Below are positions 55,901 to 64,000 of a stretch of 64,000 nt of DNA, one piece after another. The position numbers were made by a program, and so were the translations under genes. The notes below the pieces were generated by a model. The model was not told where the DNA came from. It did no database searches and saw only the letters and a list, made by a program, of their open reading frames with translations. The stretch comes from Onchidella celtica (lineage: Eukaryota > Mollusca > Gastropoda > Systellommatophora > Onchidiidae), in contig OZ007571.1 of NCBI GenBank assembly GCA_963931925.1, positions 57,743,478 through 57,807,477 on the forward strand, in the 5' to 3' direction. Within the stretch, counting starts at the first letter, position 1. The number at the start of each line of letters is the position of its first letter.

Positions 55901-58560
55901 AAAAGCATAATTTTGTTTTCCCTTAGGACTTCACTTTTTCTGCCAGGTTGCTCCCTGAATCCCCTCGGTGGCTACTGACGAAAGGCCGTGTCCCAGAAGC
56001 TAGGGAAATCTTACAGAAGGTAGCTGTCACTAATGGAAAACCTTTCCCTCACGAGTTATTTGAGCACATTGTCGTCCATGAGTTCAACATAAACCAAACA
56101 TCTTCATTGAATGGTGAAAAAGCGTCTCTGGAAAGCCAGAAGGAGGATTTACAAGAACGAGTGTTTGTGAAAGAGAATTTGATTACACTTCTTCGACGCA
56201 GGAGATTAGCAATACGCTATGCCATAGTACTTTTCAACTGGTAAGCATAATTATCTCCTAGATGATAATTGTCTTGTTTTCGCTTTTGCAAAGAAAATGA
56301 TAATTTACTCATCAGGAGCGATATTGGTTGGGGGAAGAGTGCAAGACACTTAGTTCAGTATTATTAAATTTTATTAGATCTCAGCTTATCACGAGTTCCT
56401 AATCCGATCCTTTACAGGATAATCAACAGTATGGTTTATTACGCACTGATGTTCAACGTGTCCAACTTAGCTGGCTCTGTTTATCTGAACTTCTTTCTGT
56501 TCAACCTTGTGGACATGGTTGCCAATGCCATTGCATATTTCTTCATTGACTGTATTGGTAAGTAACAAATCCGTACCTCCAAATATATTTTTAATCTTTC
56601 ATGATAAAATATTTTGCTATCTAATATGGTCCGCCTTGGCCTTCGAGATGTCTCACAGATGAAGCGCACAAGACTGTTAAATTAATGTTGTCGTATTGTG
56701 CTTTAGTGATTTTTAATGTTGTGAACACAGTGTAATTTACTTGCCATCTAGAATCTATACAGCATAGACGTCTTATCTCTTGTGAAAGAATACGAATTTG
56801 TTAAAAAAGCAATGCGCCTCGCGGTAGTGGACAATAATATTTTGAAGTGAAAAAAAAATCAAGCGGCAGAAAGATACATAGATCCAATTAAAAAAAAAAA
56901 GTTTTCTTTTAATTTAGACATCCTGAATACAATTATGAGAGTTAAAATTGTCTATTTCTCTTAATAACAACAAATCACTTCAGGAAACCCCCCCCCCCTT
57001 TAATTAGGACAACTGAAAGAATAGGAGTAATATCAAACTTTGCTTCCCTTGGGAGTCTATGGATGCCATTTATTCCTTTGTGTTCTTTCAACAATGTTTT
57101 TGCTGGATGTCGCTTTCATTTTTATCTTTCTAGGTTTTGGTAACCTGAAGGAAGTCCCAGAGATCGAAAGGTTTTAAATTTGTGATACTTTTAAAGTGAT
57201 ATTTGGTTTTCTAACTATATCTTCACCAAGGCATGACTTTCCACATGTTCCGCGTCGTTTTTTTGTGGTTTTTTATTTTTTTTGGTCTTCTGTGTGGATA
57301 ACTTTACATCAAGCTATTAGTGGAGCCCAAAGTCAATATTATTCACTCCTTGATTTGTTTTCCTCCTTATCTTACTGTATGATTAATGATAATAAGATTC
57401 AGTTCTCTGACATGTGACATTGTCTTCTCGATCAGGTCGAAAATTCAGCTATGGTGGATTTTTGTTGCTGGCCACGATCTCCTGTTTGGCTGGAATAATT
57501 CCCCCACTTGTTGCAGGTAAGATTTTCTTTTTCTCTCTCCTTTCCTCTGGCTGCTCTCTGTTTATTAGTATTGTTCCTTTTAATAAGAATGGCTTGCATT
57601 AGAGACCACTGGTAAGGGCTGTTACTAGTTCTCATTTTGTGCAAATTAATGTGCAAACACAGTTGGGGTGGAACCATACATTGTCACTATGTCTCACACT
57701 GGTTGATAGTTACTTTTCCATTGTCTTTAAGAACACCAAAATAAGTATAATATATTAATCATTGCACAATGTTTATTCATCCATAACCAGAAAACCCGAA
57801 CACTCTTATCAACGTCTTGTCACTTGCTGGTAGAGGAGGTGTGGCTACGTCGTTCAGTATTCTCTACCTGTTCTCTGCCGAGTTATTTCCAACATCGGTG
57901 AGGAACACGGCCATGGGGTCTTTCTCCATGAGTAGTCGATTTGGTTCCATGCTGGCTCCTTACATTGCTGATTTGGTAAGTCCAGTACCCAGGTTACCCA
58001 GGTTACCCAAGTTATTGACTAAATTCCTGAAGATTAAAAAAAGGGGAGGGGGGGATGGGGACTGGGACGCGCATTGACACATTGACTTTATGCTTGACAA
58101 CTGAAAATGATTGTGAGTAGTTTTGTTTTTTCTAATTATATGTGAGTGCATTTGCACAGCATGAATTATACACGTATGCATCCTCTACGTATATTTTATT
58201 CTATTAAGTGAGTATCTGTATGTTTATGAAAGTCTACGTGAGTAATTAATGGTACTTGATTTTACTTGCACGTATTTGTGGAATCTGAGGGCACGGACAT
58301 GTAAATACTGTGTCTGTCAATGAGTGGTTAAATTTATCCATAATTCATTTCATGCTTCTCAGGGTGCTTTTGTTGGAGGCCCCATCGCCCGTGTCCTGCC
58401 CTTAGTACTGTGCGGAGGGACAGGCCTAGTGGCTTTGTGTGTCTCCATGTTCTTGCCAGAAACAAAGGGCAGAATTTTACCAAATAACATCGAGGAGGCC
58501 AAAGCACTTGACAAGCAAGTACATTTTGCTTCTTACCAACTTGAGGCAGTTGGGGAATAA
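43998..58560 (+). CDS. SLC22-family organic ion transporter, complete
   Basis: Ten exons join to 577 codons plus stop: 43998-44146, 46086-46344, 48115-48218, 54597-54751, 55541-55709, 55947-56240, 56418-56557, 57436-57516, 57791-57975 and 58363-58560. SLC22 proteins are 12-helix plasma-membrane carriers for organic anions, cations or zwitterions, usually near 550 aa. A large extracellular loop after helix 1 carries N-glycosylation sequons (NSTI, NQST) and CNRWVYD before LDLVCD (137-142). FGRK follows helix 2 (172-175). GLEIFGPAYR (223-232), PESPRWLL (282-289), NVSNLAGSVYLNFF (390-403), AELFPTSVRNTAMG (480-493) and PETKGRILP (544-552) are family signatures. R500 lies where OAT/OCTN members have Arg and OCTs have Asp, so an anion or zwitterion substrate is more likely (inference). 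The ATG directly follows CCGCAG, a splice acceptor, so a 5' untranslated exon lies upstream. Confidence 0.93.
45165..45260 (+). mobile_element. DNA-transposon terminal fragment, pogo/Tigger-like, copy 1
   Basis: About 92 bases resemble 49737-49830: TACAnTnGnnTCCnCTnAAAnTGAAC at the start and a shared TTAACCAnTTTCAnGGGnA near the end. The better copy begins CAGTCGGACCC after TA, as in pogo/Tigger ends. It lies in SLC22 intron 1 with no ORF. Confidence 0.5.
45715..45770 (+). repeat. T and G homopolymer block
   Basis: A T run is followed by G-rich sequence with runs of up to about nine G. It abuts a SINE copy on its right. Confidence 0.75.
45775..45992 (-). mobile_element. SINE family 1, copy 2
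   Basis: Reverse-oriented copy of the SINE at 50240-50560. CCCGGGCAGCGG marks its 3' side and GCCTGCACGGCCCGGG retains the last part of the tRNA-like head. It lies in SLC22 intron 1, about 95 bases before exon 2. Confidence 0.8.
48930..49168 (+). pseudogene. Zinc-ribbon endonuclease-like ORF fragment
   Basis: From the ATG at 48930 about 79 codons are open. They have a CNTC pair and a CKGC pair separated by a basic stretch with FYKESKVLDG, followed by a Gln/Tyr/Asn-rich segment (HYRENEEKY, FIERN). This layout resembles the N-terminal zinc-ribbon region of HNH-type endonucleases of large DNA viruses and Polinton-like elements. No HNH catalytic motif follows before the frame breaks. It is probably part of the same AT-rich remnant as the polymerase region downstream. 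Confidence 0.4.
49737..49830 (+). mobile_element. DNA-transposon terminal fragment, pogo/Tigger-like, copy 2
   Basis: TACAGTCGGACCCACTTAA is typical of a pogo/Tigger-type inverted end next to a TA target. It shares about 92 bases with 45165-45260. The other end was not located. Confidence 0.5.
50240..50560 (+). mobile_element. SINE family 1, copy 3 (most complete)
   Basis: The head, TGGCGGTCTAGAGGCAAGG then GGGTTCTAAACCC, looks like tRNA A and B boxes. It is followed by the body shared with the copies at 38735 and 45775 and an AT-rich tail. The copy inserts directly into the exonuclease region of the Polinton-like polymerase. Expected structure: pol III promoter in the head, central conserved domain, LINE-derived tail. 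Confidence 0.85.
50600..50900 (+). mobile_element. SINE-like element with GCGCTATATAAATG-type tail
   Basis: A short tandem repeat of GTGAGTTGTGAACTG (about 50635-50690) and a GA-rich part lead to AAGCGCATAGAGC and GCGCTACATAAATGC followed by ATT repeats. The same tail, reversed, occurs at 53645-53715. Such tails are widespread in aquatic animal SINEs. The element limits are uncertain. Confidence 0.5.
52100..54400 (-). pseudogene. LINE retrotransposon fragment (L1/Tx1-like), interrupted
   Basis: Read on the minus strand, the RT entry block (PITLTNV) is near 54290-54330. NQSGFIKG follows near 53440-53465, the KYSNKKAF block near 52870-52890 and LGGQPLFNNN near 52490-52520. An open stretch ends at a stop near 52160. 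Frameshifts and stops are frequent. The same blocks occur in the plus-strand copy at 62655-64000, so both are one family. A 645-bp insertion (53569-54213) splits it near the start of RT. It lies in SLC22 intron 3. Confidence 0.78.
53517..54265. mobile_element. Insertion in LINE flanked by 52-bp direct repeats
   Basis: Bases 53517-53568 and 54214-54265 are the same 52-mer with one difference (GGAAGGGGTAG versus GGAAGAGGTAG). Between them lie 645 bases that begin with a reversed SINE-type tail (ATTTATATAGCGCTTAA near 53673) and contain no ORF with similarity. The 52-mer itself is LINE sequence, so it was duplicated on insertion or by local repair. Confidence 0.7.
54988..55132 (+). repeat. Dispersed repeat A, copy 2
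   Basis: Homologous in reverse to 1735-1885. It sits in SLC22 intron 4, so the family is scattered between unrelated genes. Confidence 0.65.
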
Positions 58561-59275
58561 ATTAGATTTCAGTAAATGTAGCACCCTTTCAGGGAATCAT
58601 ATCCGTAGTTATTACTATTTGATTGCATATCAAGAGCTTTAAATTAATTTAGTAAACATTTCCCTACCAAGTGTGCTATGCGTAGAGCTTTAATGTGCAC
58701 GTTGCGTGCAATTTCATTACCTGGAGAGGAGACAGGAATGGAAAATGTCTGGACTCGCGAGAGATCTGTGGTGAGACCGCAGATTATGAAAAAACTAAGT
58801 CTTTCTAGCTATTCTGCTGAACATGATCCTTTTCTTGGTTTTGTGTTTGCACATGTTGTAATAGTGTTTATTATTTTGTTGTTGGTGTTGACGTTTTTTT
58901 ATGTTGGATTCATTAGTTAACGACTTTGGACTTAATTGGATAAGGGAAAAAAACCAACACTTTTATTGCTGCTAGTTGGCCCGCTGACTCAGAGAATGCG
59001 ATATTTAAAGTTGACTGACAACCAGCAGTGTATAGAGAGAGGTGAACATTCAAGACAGGGGACTAGCGAAATTTCCCAGTATACTTTTCTGTTCTACTGG
59101 ACGAAATTGCGCCTCTTTTCTGCGGGTAAAAAAATGTATCAAAGACGGAATTTTGTCCAAAATGGATAGGTCCCCGAAAGCCGTCACCAAAAACGGAGGC
59201 ACTACACCCAAATGTTAACCGTCTAGCTCCGTTATAGTATGATAAAACAGGCCGCTATCTTGAGAGAAATCCTAG

Positions 59276-59311
59276 GGAGGGGGAGAGAGAGAGAGAGTAA
59301 GAGAGAGAGAG

Positions 59312-59361
<50 letters not shown>

Positions 59362-59440
59362 AGAGAGTGAGAAGAGAGAGAGAGACAGAGAGAGAGAAGA
59401 GAGAGAGAGAGAAGAGAGAGAGAGAATAGAGAGAGAGAGT
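59276..59440 (+). repeat. (GA)n microsatellite
   Basis: Runs of GA are broken at intervals by AAGA, forming a higher-order period of roughly 16-20 bases. Confidence 0.9.
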
Positions 59441-59874
59441 GGGCAAGAGATGGAAACAGGGATATTAAGGGGAGAAGGAAGTTGGAAGCAGGTTCACCCA
59501 AGGCAACAGGTGATACCCGATCTTGTGTTTTTATATTCAGGAAAATTTATTATACCGTAATAATAGTGCCATTGTGTCACATGGCGCCATTTAGACACTT
59601 ACATTGAATGTAGAAAATGTCAACAAAAAAAAAAAGCAAGAAAAATGCCAGTGACCCATAGCTGTACTGAATTAAAGGGGCTGGGTGAGCGGGGAAATAG
59701 GGCAAAATTGTCCGATGCATGGAGAGGCCATCAGATCTGAAATGGTGAGATCTTCTAAAAGACACTACAAGTGACACCGTTATACATTATGTAATCATTA
59801 TTCAGATGTACTTATGCGATCTTAACTACTCGTACCGCTTTCATTATTCTTGTCAATATTACATTTTCCACAGA

Positions 59875-59992
59875 CCGTTGGCCTCGCAGGACATTTCATC
59901 AAACGGAGCTACATACGTCCATACAGATACAAAGGAGGAAGACTTGGAAAACTGCTCCAAAATATAATCCCTCTGAATGCCACGTTTCACTG
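59875..59992 (+). other. Candidate alternative terminal exon of SLC22
   Basis: TTTTCCACAG precedes 59875. One frame reads a hydrophilic tail with NGATYVHTDTKEEDLENC before a stop at about 59968, which resembles SLC22 C-terminal tails. Another frame is open to the TGA at about 59990. The exon 10 donor needed to reach the acidic frame was not found in the right phase, so this could be chance. Confidence 0.25.
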
Positions 59993-61729
59993 AAGCAAAG
60001 CTCTAGTTAACACAAATGACATTTTGTAAGACGGTTTCCTCGTTTCACAGGAATCAAATTTGATATTATACGTTTACAAATATACAATCTAAATTACATT
60101 TTGACGCCGTTTGCAATGGTCGTACTTTCAAATCTTCTAAACCTGTGTGTTAAAAACAAATTATGTTGCTGTTTTTGTGTTTGAAAATTCAGTATCAGGC
60201 GTCCCAATGGAATCTAATGTCATGATATTTGGCTACGTTACGTAGTTGTTTCACAGTACTTCTGTAAATATGTTGTCATACTGAGGTCTATAGTCGAAAC
60301 TCAGACTCAAGATCTTGAGGTATTCCAGGAAAATATGTCAGCATTCCCGAAATTACCAATTACGAGCGTAAATCATGACTAAATATATTCTGGGCCTACC
60401 TGGACTGAGACAGATGCATAGAATAGTTGTGAACGTAAATAACTAAGTTCGCCCCAATTTATGTGACACGCTGAATTTCGCTACAATAGGACTGCAATAG
60501 ATCAGTTTTGGAGAGAAATCAGAGATTTGATTAGATTTTCGAAAGTGAGCTGCAGTTGTGAAGAACAGGCTCTGAAGGCATTGTTTTTCTGGTAAAGAAC
60601 GTTTTCTCTGCTGCCTGGTATGTTTATCCTGACCCAAATGTGTTCATAGTGTACCTTTCGTGACTCATTTACAGACAGATTGACAGAAAATTGTTTGAAA
60701 ACGAATATCATTTCCATCGATACACGTTTCAAATCTACTTTTCATGAAAGGAATTTATTTTCAGAACGGTCGCACTGTTAGATTTTTTCATTTTAATTCT
60801 CATAGTCACCCAGTTGATAGTTTTAATATTCACCTGAGTGTACATATCCAGGTTTTGACTACGAAGAAAGATAGATCTGAAGATTGGGTCAGTTGAACAC
60901 AATTATGTTTTATCTGTTTATTTGTTTACTGGATACATATTTGCCTATTTTCTGGTCAGTGAACATGGTTTTGTCTCCAAGATCATTCAAAAGTCTGTAT
61001 TATTACAAAATGCTTTGCTCTGCACTTTTCAAACATCCTTGGTGAATGCAAAATACATTATTAATTATAACACATAATTCTAATAATCAGTTTGGCGTAC
61101 TGTATTATAACTAGAACATCTAGACAATTCATAACACTATCTGTAAATAATACAACAGTAACGTTTTTTTGCTGTTCTGTGGACTTCTTTTCATGTACGT
61201 ATTAAATTTAGTTAACTTCACCCTATATAAATTTAATTAACATGTTTTCACTTGGGAATGACATAATGATTATGTTGATATTAAAAAAAAAATGTGGAGG
61301 ATGTTTATCATCTGTTGTGTTTGTTTTATGGAAGATGAAGGACAAACGCCAATTTCTTTTGACTGGATAAAACGAAGAAATACAAGCCCTGCGAACAAAA
61401 GCAATAACATTAGCAAGCAATATTATAATAATATGCTGCCAGGACTATCTCTCTGCAACATCTAATGTACATAATCTCGTCAAAAGTATAAGACAGAATC
61501 AGTCTTAACAGAAATGCGTTCCAAAGTTGAAGTTATTAAGTAAAGTCAGTTTGTGCAGTTTTTTTATTTGTTCAGTTGTTTTATTGGTTCCGTTTTCTAT
61601 CCTGTTACATGTTTTTTCCTGATGAAGATCTATAGAAGCCATCACTCACTTCCTCTTTTTGACAAGGCACTAACATCTGTAGAGCGGCATAGAATTTATC
61701 CACTGTTGTTACAGTTAATGTATGCCCAG

Positions 61730-61802
61730 ATCCTGCATTTAATTATGCTTCACATTCACCGCCATGCGATGCCCTCCAAATGACATCAGGTACACTCTAA
61801 TT
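61730..61802 (+). pseudogene. Pseudo-exon: copy of SLC66A3 exon 4
   Basis: Aligned with 32590-32656, it carries a 6-base insertion (TTAATT) that creates an in-frame TAA, and several substitutions. The donor GTAAGTCTTA and the AG acceptor are kept. The U12 branch site TCCTTAAC has become CAGTTAAT, so the minor-spliceosome signal is lost. Confidence 0.8.
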
Positions 61803-62189
61803 GTAAGTCTTAAATTAAATTAGCTGCCATTGAAGGTCGTTTTTCGTTAGAAAGGTGTCCCAGATTCCATTGTAAAGACGCCGTTGATCAAACTAGGGAG
61901 ACGTTGTAAATTAATTTAATAAGAGGCAATAGATTAAATTGAAAAGACGTTAGGTAATAAATAATAAATTAATAGGAGGTCGTCAAAAGATTACATCATG
62001 GTAGTAACATAAAATGTTACTTTTGTCATTTTAGTAAAAGATAAACCACTTGAGTCTGTGCAAATTCTATTTGATTTCCGTGTATTTCAATCAAACCTCT
62101 CAATTGCAAATCCATGTTCGTTTATTGCAAAATTATGTCATGTGTCAATACGTGTGTGATACACACATGCTAGGGCATACACATATAGA

Positions 62190-62208
62190 AAGACGAGAGA
62201 GAGAGAGG

Positions 62209-62284
<76 letters not shown>

Positions 62285-62455
62285 AAGAGAGAGAGACAGA
62301 GAAAGAGACTGTTTATGATTGTTTGGGTTTGTGTGTAAGAGAACAGAGAGACACACACACGCAGAGAGATAGAGAGAAGTACAGAGCGAGAGAGACACAC
62401 TCACACAAACACCCCTCCCCCACCCCACAAAGTGGGGGGGGGGGTAAATTTACAT
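62190..62455 (+). repeat. (GA)n/(CA)n microsatellite with poly-G end
   Basis: GA runs near 62190-62300, CA runs near 62350-62410 and a G run at about 62434-62443. It corresponds to 33540-33860 within the duplicated block. Confidence 0.88.
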
Positions 62456-62654
62456 GGCAAACATAATAACTGATTGCGAAACTGGCACCGGTGGAATGGA
62501 ATTTGGAAATGTAAACACCCTCTTTCTTTCTCTCCTCGCCATTTTCTTCGATCGTACTCTATCCCCAGTCGACTATTCCGAAGTGCATGTGTGTGACTGT
62601 CTGTATATATATATATCTCATACTCGTACACATAGTGGCAAATAACAGTACAAG

Positions 62655-64000
62655 TTTGACGGTCTGAACAATATTGGCGCCCCATAACATTAACAAACGT
62701 TGACTACAAAATCTTCACAAAAGTTCTGGCCTTGAGGTTTACAAAAAGGGATAAAAAGTCTCGTGCATGAAAACCAAAGTGGATGTATTAAAGGGAGGAC
62801 AATTACGTCATATTTCAGATTCATGGATGACGTCATAAATTATGCAAATAAAGAGGATGTAGGAGGTTTGGTTGTATCGCTGGACTACCAAAAAGCCTTC
62901 GACACAGTGAATACGGAAACAATATTATTAGCTCTTGACAGATTCAATTTTTGGGCCAAAATTCATACATTATATAAAAGTGATATTAACAAACACGCAG
63001 AGTTCAGTTAAGAATGGTGGTTGGTTCTCCAAATGGTTTAATTTAGAGCGAGGCGTCCGGCAGGGATGATGTGTTAGTCCTCTGCTTTTGTCTTAGTGAT
63101 AGAAATGCTTTCAATAAAATTTAGGAATAATGGAAAGGTAAGAGGAATTATGAGTGAAGGAGATGTAACAGATAAGCCAAAAGTCTTGCAGTATGCCGAT
63201 GACATGACTACTCTTAAAACATAAAAGTGATCTATGTAAGGCACTGAAAGTAGTTGAACAGTTTACGGGTATTTCAGGGCTAAAGCTTAACAGAAAGAAA
63301 TCAGTGGGGATGTGGGTGGGTAGAAGTAAACAAAGGGAGGAAAGAGGGGAAGTTAATAAACTTGGGTAGACAAGGGAGATAACATAAAAAATGCCAGGTA
63401 TATACTTTACCGCTGCAATCGAAGCCTTTATAATCCCATAAAATTGGATAGAAAAAATAAACAGTACTAAAACGTTGATTCGTAGATGGTCTAGGAGAAA
63501 TATGTCACTGTATGGAAAAATTGTAGTGGCGAAAACGTTTTTACTATAAAAATTCAACTATATTATCCAAGCCCTGTCTTTGCCACAGGAAACAGTGGCA
63601 GAAGTAGATCGAATTCTGTTTAAGTTTCTACGGCAAAAAAAGTATTCAAATAAAAGAGCTTTTGAAAAAGTTAAGAGAAACATTTTATGTAGGGCAGCAG
63701 ACGAGGAGGGGGAGGGATGGTTAGGAGTAATCAGTATAAAGGATCAGCAAAACGTCTTTCATATAAAATGGTTTAAAGAAAATATGTTTGTAAAAGTCAC
63801 ATATAAAAACAGGAGTAAAATATTATTAGCCAGTCATTTCTGCAAAAACTTGGTCAGCTTACCCTATTTAACAAAATCCAGGATAAACACAAAAGAAATG
63901 AAATCAGTAAGATCGATAAACTCTGCTGTTTGGCAGGATGTAATTAAAACTTGGTTGGATCTAGAAAAGGGAGATAAAGAAGATGTAAATGCTGTGATTC
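62655..64000 (+). pseudogene. LINE retrotransposon fragment (L1/Tx1-like), continues past window
   Basis: PITLTNVDYKIFTKVLA starts near 62680 (RT block 0/1). ENQSGCIKGR follows near 62770 and SLDYQKAFDTVN near 62878-62915 (RT block A). FNLERGVRQG lies near 63038-63065, LQYADDMT at about 63187-63212 (catalytic ADD), then a GLKLNRKKS block near 63280. After about 63604 a continuous frame runs to the window end with KYSNKRAFEKVKRN and ISIKDQQNVFHIKW, typical of the region after RT. Frameshifts and stops interrupt the RT part, so it is inactive. The 5' half of the element is missing. Confidence 0.85.

Larger units (their letters stand above)
58561..61599. other. 3' flank of SLC22
   Basis: The 3' UTR should start here, but no convincing AATAAA follows the stop codon closely; one hexamer overlaps the stop itself. 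A GA microsatellite lies at 59276-59440 and a possible alternative last exon at 59875-59992. From 60000 to 61600 I see only AT-rich sequence without a gene. Confidence 0.5.
61600..62620 (+). repeat. Degenerate duplicate of SLC66A3 exon 4 and flanking introns
   Basis: Segments here match 32470-34000 in order: TTGACAAGGCA, exon 4 and its donor, CAGATTCCAT...AAGACGCCGT, then CAAATCCATGTTCGTTTA, the GA/CA microsatellite, a poly-G run, GCGAAACTG and GGTGGAATG. Part of the original (about 32750-33400, including the THAP-like fragment) is absent. Similarity is clear by eye but with many substitutions and gaps. Confidence 0.8.

Noticed and set aside
62050..62466. 138-codon plus-strand frame rich in Arg/Glu, and Ser/Leu frames on the other strand
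   Set aside because: Produced by the GA/CA microsatellite; similar frames arise at 33492-33916 and 59232-59501 for the same reason.

Overview
The window is nuclear DNA from an animal, most likely a marine lophotrochozoan and possibly a mollusc. The evidence is three intron-rich transporter genes with GT-AG introns and metazoan family signatures, AT-rich intergenic DNA, long (GA)n/(CA)n tracts, tRNA-headed SINEs, LINE fragments, a Gypsy retrotransposon and a Polinton-like remnant. The host assignment is inference; no species marker is visible. Nothing bacterial (operon, CRISPR, rRNA) was seen.

Layout. (1) 595-18841, minus strand: ten coding exons of an SLC2/GLUT-type sugar transporter. The 5' end is in the window; the last exon or exons lie beyond base 1. 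(2) Its last visible intron (671-10876) holds a 7.3 kb Gypsy element at 3538-10831 on the opposite strand. The element has the Gmr1-like order gag-protease-integrase-RT-RNase H. It has lost the integrase core and the front half of RT, yet its LTRs look identical. (3) 18842-23469: intergenic, between two divergent genes. (4) 23470-36429, plus strand: a complete six-exon SLC66A3 (PQLC3) gene of 212 codons plus stop. Its third intron has U12-type splice signals at both ends. (5) 36430-43997: intergenic, rich in SINE, foldback and minisatellite DNA. (6) 43998-58560, plus strand: a complete ten-exon SLC22 transporter (577 aa). Intron 3 holds a broken Polinton-like DNA polymerase B region, SINEs and a LINE copy that is itself interrupted. 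(7) 58561-64000: 3' flank, a degenerate duplicate of the SLC66A3 exon 4 region (about 61600-62620), then a second copy of the same LINE family running off the right edge.

The three host genes all encode multi-pass membrane transporters but belong to unrelated families, so I infer no shared pathway. Exon borders were set by reading phase, GT/AG signals and family homology recalled from memory; no alignment program was run. I found no clear novel biological system. The strongest leads are the U12-type intron and its partial duplication, the rearranged and deleted Gypsy element with young LTRs, altered sugar-site residues in the GLUT-like protein, a tRNA-like foldback element and the Polinton-like remnant.
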